64,000 nt of DNA, taken from positions 2,582,646-2,646,645 of the forward strand of contig HG738136.1 in NCBI GenBank assembly GCA_000499405.2, written 5' to 3'. Both the position numbers and the translations under genes were made by a program. The notes under the pieces were generated by a model, which was not told where the DNA came from, searched no databases, and was given only the letters and a program-made list of their open reading frames with translations. Source of the stretch: Onchocerca volvulus (lineage: Eukaryota > Nematoda > Chromadorea > Rhabditida > Onchocercidae). Shown one piece after another: positions 58,601-64,000 of this stretch; the first letter of the stretch is position 1; every line of letters begins with the position of its first letter.

Positions 58601-61600
58601 GTTTCTTCAAATTGCTAAATTCAAATTAGAATAGATCAAAATTACTGTAAGTTTCTTTCTTTTTACTTTTTGTTTTTTTGATGGATTCAAATATATCGTT
58701 TTAAAGTGAATTGTGATGGATGCGAAATAAAAGGTAAAAGTTAAAGTCAAAAAGGCAAAGTAACATTACTTTCTTACTTCGGTTGCAAATTCTTTCACAA
58801 CGTAATGATTATAAATGGGTGGTTCGGATCGTAAATTTGCTGGTACATACTTTAACATTTCCATCACAAAATCCGAATTGCCATAATATGCAGCTATATG
58901 GAGCGCATTTAAACCGGTCTAAATTCATACAAATGAATGAAATTTAGATAAAAGTGTCTTTTATCATATTTTTTTTGTCTCAAATTATTTCACTTTTAAA
59001 CAAATAAGTTCTGGAGATTAAAAATTGAATTAAAATTTTTTTCTCATTTGTTGTAACAAATGGTTTAACAATATTAGCATACCTTTTTTGAACATTTTTT
59101 CCATAATGATTGATCGAAAACATTGAGTATCGGAACGAATCCATTCTTAGCACCCAAATGAAGGGCAGTCATACCGTGCTAAATGATTAAATAATAAATA
59201 TCAAAACGAATCTTAATTTGAAAAATGTAAAAACAATACTTGAAATCACGTAAAGATAAGATTAAATTTAAGAAAGAAAAAAACGATATCGATTGATTTT
59301 TAACTCACTTCATTTGGCAAAAACTACGAAGAAAATAATAGATTTTACATGGAAAAAATTATAAGTTTCTATATAACAGAAAATCTATAAATTTTATGAA
59401 ACACACAACTAACAGCATTTTCATCCTCAACATTAGCACCATTTTCGAGTAGAAATTTAACAATTTTATTATGTCCACCAGTTGCTGCCATATGTAATGC
59501 CGTTGCTTCCATTGTTTTTGTTTTCGCCTTTAATTTGATTCCAATTAAAAATTTTAATTCGAAGAATCAACAAAAACCTTATTTCTATTATCGATCTAAT
59601 ATTGGAAAAAAAATTCCGCAGTCCACATGCTTACAATTCGTATTAATTTAATATTTACATGTTAAATGACAGAAATTTTATTCAACTGTTTTTTTTTTTG
59701 TTTTCATAAAAAGATTAATAATCATATAAAAGGTCCTTTTGCATGATAATGAATTCATTATAACTCGAATCTATTGAATGGTTCAGCATTTAGTCTATCG
59801 AAACGAATGACCATTAAAATGAAATATTTAACAAGACGACATACTTGAATAACCATAGCTTTATCAATCATCATTAATTCTTTAACAACTGCCAATGATC
59901 CTTTCATTGCAGCAATATGTGCACATGTAAAACCATTTAAATCAATTGCTGTCAACACCGCTCGATTATTTTGTCGCATTTTCAAAAATAATTTAACTAC
60001 ATCTGGATAGTCATTCTAAAAATATATATATATAAATCTGTATAAATAAAAATATAAATGCTCGTTGTTCATTTCCACATAACGTTATAAGTTTTTCACC
60101 GATTGATTTGAAATTTTGATATAATGTTGCATTCGAATAGGCGCGTGTTTTTATACACATAAACTCGCTTTTTTTTTTACATCTCCGTAAAGATAAACAT
60201 GTTTCCCGCCAAAACGCTCTGATTAACAGATAAACAAAATGAAATACGTTGTATCAAAATTTCAAAACAATGAATAAGGATTTTTGGAGATCTAAAATTC
60301 TGAACAAATGAACATTTACATTTTTATTTATATAGACTAGCTGGATCCTGGCTATGCAAAGCATGACCGGGTCCAGTTAGTTTGGAAATAAATTGAAGTG
60401 CTATCAATATTGATTTGTAACTTTTTTCTCTTTTTTTCCTTAATAAATGATATCATAATGAATATTAGACAATACTTCAGCTGCTAGATGCAATGGTGTT
60501 TGTCCCTTATCATCTCGTGCATTTGGATTTGCACCAAGCGTAAGTAATATTTGCGCTACAGCTAATTGTCCATATCGTGCCGCAAAATGCAATGCCGTAC
60601 GATTGTCCAATGTTATTGCTTCTAATAAAGCACCATAATTTTCTACGAGAACAGTAACCACTTTAACATGACCATTTTGTGCTGCCAAATGTAACGGTGC
60701 TTCACCAGTTTTTGATTTGCTACAACATTAAATAATATTGAAATTTTATCAAGTTTTATTTTTATTTATTGTTTAACTCTTGAAAGCTATCAAAATTAGA
60801 TCCCTTAATATTAGTCGCCAACATCTAACATAGATGAACTTCTATGATTTAAATCAATTTAAATTGACTATATTTAATTTTTAATTGCCTTCTTGTTGAT
60901 ATTTCGGACAAACATTCTACCAACAATAATTTATTTGATGACAGCTAGTAAAATTTTGTTATTTCACTATTATTCAAAAAAAAAAATATATATGTAATTC
61001 AGTATGGCTTTACCTGTTAACAAACGCTTTGCTTGCCAATAACAATTGTGTCAACTTGAGATGACCATTAGCAGCAGCTAAATGTAATGCCGTTCGACCA
61101 TTTTCATCGAAAACATCAACTCGAGCATGATGTTGGAGGAGAATTTGAGCAACGCCGAAATGTCCAAGAGCACATGCTTCCATTAATGGTGACCAACCAT
61201 TCTTGAAAATTAAAAAATGCTTATATCTATGACTGAAATAATTAATTCCCTAATTTGATCAACGTCAAAAATTATAAATGCTATGAAAATGCAATGATAT
61301 AAAGTTAATTAGTAAAAATAACCGAAATTACTAAATTCGTTAAGTTGAAAAATAATATGCAGCTTAACTTATATTAGATTGCTTATTTTGGACAATCTCT
61401 ACCATAATTTATTTGTACTGCTTATTTTGGACAATTTTTATAGCAACTTATCCTGGACTGTTTATTTTGAATAATTTGTACCATAACTTATATTGGACTG
61501 CTTATTTTAGACAATCTGTACTGAATCTTACCTTCGATTGTTTATTTTGGACAATTTGTACCGCGCCAGCACCAATTTTATCAACAATAGCAAGCAATGC

Positions 61601-64000
61601 AGCTTCATTGCCTGATCGTGCAGCCAAATGCATTGCTGTTTCTTGTTCCTAAATAGCAAAATTTTGTATGAGCAAATTATCGAATAAATAACTATTTGAA
61701 TCTTAAAACTTAAAAGCTCAAATATTTTTAAAATATGTGGAGGTTTGTATTTAAACAAATTGAAAATCTCAGTATTCTTTCCAAAACGATTTTTTTAGAT
61801 GACAAAAGCAATAATCGTATAATTTCGAAAATTTTAAAATTATATTATTTCTGTAATTTTGTTGAGATATGAAATTTGCCTTGTATGTTTGTAGTTCCGG
61901 TTGACCATTATGGTCGATAAGAATTTTGATCAGTTTTGCATCTTCATCTGGAAAATGTATTTGATCCGAAGTAATCTGAGCAGCATAGTGGACTGCTGTT
62001 AGACCATCCTAAAATTCTTTTGCTTTTCGGAAGATAATCAAAATAAGAAGACTTTAATTAAAATTGAAACAGCTAAATAAACTTTCAAGTGAAAAGTATG
62101 AAAGAATAATAAGTAAATTTTTAGCGTATAATAAAATGCATAAATTGCATGTAAATATTTAAACTTACTAACCTCAATAGTTCGAGCATTGACAAATTCT
62201 TTGATTTCTTGAGGTGTCATCTGTTGTGAAAGATGTTCTAAGATTTGTATTACTGCTTCACTATTGCAACTTTTTGCTGCTACATGCAAAACACTTTCAC
62301 TTTTCTGTAACCACAATATAGCTTATTACTAAATTTTTTAAAAAAGAACAATATATTTCATGGAAACTTTAATTATTATCTTGTAATAATTCTTCATTCT
62401 TTTCTCGTTCATATTATTTCTTCATTTTTTTTTTATTCTTAAAATTATTTTGCATTTCAAAATTTTATTCTTCACAAAAAAAAAAATTTTTTTAATTTTT
62501 AGCAACAAATTTTTGAAAAATTTATTCAATCAGATAATTACTAATTTTTAACATAACATATTGTTGTTATTATATATTTATAGATAAATAAATATATTTA
62601 TTAAATTAATTTTTGCTGACATTAGAACAAATTTTTGGATCAGCGCCTTCACTAAGTAATAAGCGTATCATTCCGGAAAGCGGATTACGAGCAGCAATAT
62701 GTAATGGCGTTTCACCATCATTACGTTTAACGTTTGGTTGCGCACCACTTTTCAATAACATTATTGCACATTCGATTGCATCTTCAGTTGTTAATGATGC
62801 AGCAATGTGCAAAGCTGTTTCACCGATTGCACCACCGTGAACATGCACATCTGCACCGTATCCTAATAATGCTTCTACAACGGATGCTTTACCTGCTTGT
62901 ACTGCAACATGTAAAGCCGTATAATTATCCTGCAATCATACTAAATATTACTAATTAATCATTAATCATTTTTTATATTGATTATATTAATATTAAATAA
63001 ATAATATATAATTTCAAAATTTGCTTCATATTCCACTTTACAATTAACATTCAATATCTTCTTTTTTGAAATTATTAAAAAAAAATTAGTTTTTAGAAAA
63101 TTTTTTCACTAAATATTATTTCAATTCTAATTTTTTGATTGAATTCTTCTAATCATTTTTAAATAAAATTACATTTTCTGGAGAAATTTTTATAAAATTT
63201 CAATGTTTCAGATTTTTAGCAGGAAAAAAGAAATTTATTTATAAAAAAAAGATATTACTCTCGTTTTAATATCAACATTTGTTCCTCGAGCAATTAACAT
63301 CTGAACGACATCTTCAAAACCAGCAGCTGCTGCAGAATGCAAACCCAAAGCACCTAAAGTAATTAATCGAATTCATAAATTTTTATTTTAGATATTCCAA
63401 TAATTTTCAGAAATGTTGCAATCACATTATATTTTCTTAAAGACATCAATAATTATAATTAAATTATCAACCGATTCATTTCCTGATCAATCAATAATAT
63501 TTTAGCTCAAAATTTAATAAATTTATGATAACCTCTAAAAAGCATATTTTGATCTGGAAGTTTTATGAATCTATATAAATAGAAATATAAATGTTTGTAG
63601 TTCATTTCTACATAGCATTTCAAGTTCTTCACTAAATGATTTGAAATCTTGAAATGTCGTTGCATTCGAATTGGCGGGTGTGTCTATATATAGATATACC
63701 TACTTATTTTTATCTTTCACACTTGTGACAGGTAAAAATAAGTGAGCGAACTGTATTTATTCATCACTTCTACTTTCTGCATTGTTCACTCCACACAACA
63801 TTTGAAATTCTTCATCGATTGATTTGAACTTTCGATACAAATTGCATTCGAATAGGTGCGTGTTATTGTATAGGTACGGTAGTTAGTTATTCAATATATC
63901 TCTTTTCTAAAGTATTAAATAACTCATAAATTGATTATACCTCGTCTATTTGGCATACAAAGAGGTACGCCATGTTTTAGGAATGTTAATGCAGTAGAGG
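52693..64000 (-). CDS. trp-4: TRPN mechanotransduction channel (NOMPC/TRP-4), 5' end outside window
   Basis: Touch and stretch channel with a long ankyrin spring. Twenty-six exons are visible; the first (64000-63941) is cut by the window edge. The rest include 63353-63259, 62929-62621, 62304-62173, 62008-61880, 61648-61532, 61201-61014, 60719-60476, 60015-59845, 59527-59414, 59178-59083, 58918-58778, 58435-58331, 58042-57845, 57545-57438, 57375-57277, 57178-57041, 56503-56345, 56266-56071, 55888-55707, 55130-54877, 54506-54443, 54129-53932, 53798-53609, 53360-53238 and 52841-52693. About 1,320 residues: roughly 18-20 ankyrin repeats (GETPLHIAA, GFTPLHLAAQ, GRTPLHLAA), a linker, six spans, the pore FSLFGLVEPDTMPPLHL, LINLLIAMMSDTYQRIQAQS and the TRP helix EWKFGRA. 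The C. elegans protein has about 1,900 residues, so some 600 are missing beyond the edge. The intron after 61880 starts with GC. Confidence 0.95.
60028..60380 (-). mobile_element. Helitron-like repeat copies in a TRPN intron
   Basis: Inside the intron 60016-60475. Read on the minus strand, CCCGGTCATGCTTTGCATAG followed by CCAGGATCCAGCTAG (an imperfect hairpin ending in CTAG) is directly followed by TCTATATAAATAAAAATGTA. This looks like the 3' end of one element abutting the 5' end of another. A further copy in the opposite direction starts near 60,030 (TATAAATAAAAATATAAATG ... GATTGATTTGAAATTTTGAT ... GCATTCGAATAGGCG). The arrangement is therefore two inverted copies plus a terminal hairpin. 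Confidence 0.5.
63570..63870 (+). mobile_element. Helitron-like repeat copies in the most upstream TRPN intron seen
   Basis: Inside the intron 63354-63940. TATATAAATAGAAATATAAA starts the element; ATGATTTGAAATCTTGAAAT ... GCATTCGAATTGGCGGGTG is followed about 180 bp later by a second, diverged copy, GATTGATTTGAACTTTCGAT ... GCATTCGAATAGGTGCGTG. The two copies are in the same orientation. Confidence 0.5.

Noticed and set aside
62613..62958. Plus-strand open frames opposite the ankyrin exon
   Set aside because: Antisense shadows of the ankyrin repeats of the TRPN gene.

Overview
The window looks like nuclear DNA of a parasitic nematode, most like a spirurid/filarial-type worm. It is very AT-rich and full of poly-A/T runs. 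Genes are split into many short exons by introns of about 100-900 bp that usually end in a TTTCAG-like acceptor. Several first exons sit just behind such an acceptor, as expected for spliced-leader trans-splicing. The protein set (eEF1A, ketosamine kinase, NSF, TRPC and TRPN channels, nematode-type membrane proteins) is metazoan. The species call is inference; I rebuilt the exons by hand from splice sites and reading-frame continuity.

Layout. 1-3643: upstream region of eEF1A with a hairpin near 1.55 kb. 3644-5735 (+): translation elongation factor 1-alpha, six coding exons. 8267-10978 (-) and 11390-14988 (+): two paralogous multi-pass membrane proteins of unrecognised family, head to head across about 411 bp. 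16184-19784 (+): fructosamine/ketosamine-3-kinase, eight exons with one GC-AG intron. 24103-30907 (+): N-ethylmaleimide-sensitive factor (NSF), sixteen exons. 34573-37903 (-): a 104-residue signal-peptide, six-cysteine, single-membrane-span protein that resembles the Shisa-like class. 42178-50157 (-): a TRPC-type channel with an uncertain last exon. 52693-64000 (-): a TRPN (NOMPC/TRP-4) mechanotransduction channel whose N-terminal ankyrin exons continue past the right edge.

The intergenic stretches (2.5-4.3 kb) hold AT-rich DNA plus discrete structures: a 288-bp imperfect palindrome after NSF, a perfect 50-bp inverted repeat at 41.6-41.8 kb, a 79-bp tandem duplication at 33.1 kb, an LTR-like GC-richer block at 39.5-39.8 kb, and several copies of a dispersed Helitron-like repeat in or near the TRP genes. 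eEF1A and NSF are housekeeping factors (translation, SNARE recycling). The two TRP genes are sensory-channel candidates lying in tandem. No operon-like spacing (about 100 bp between same-strand genes) is seen.

Most notable: the unnamed divergent gene pair, the Shisa-like mini-protein, two GC-AG introns, and two exon junctions where the frame demands an intron end but the usual AG is absent.
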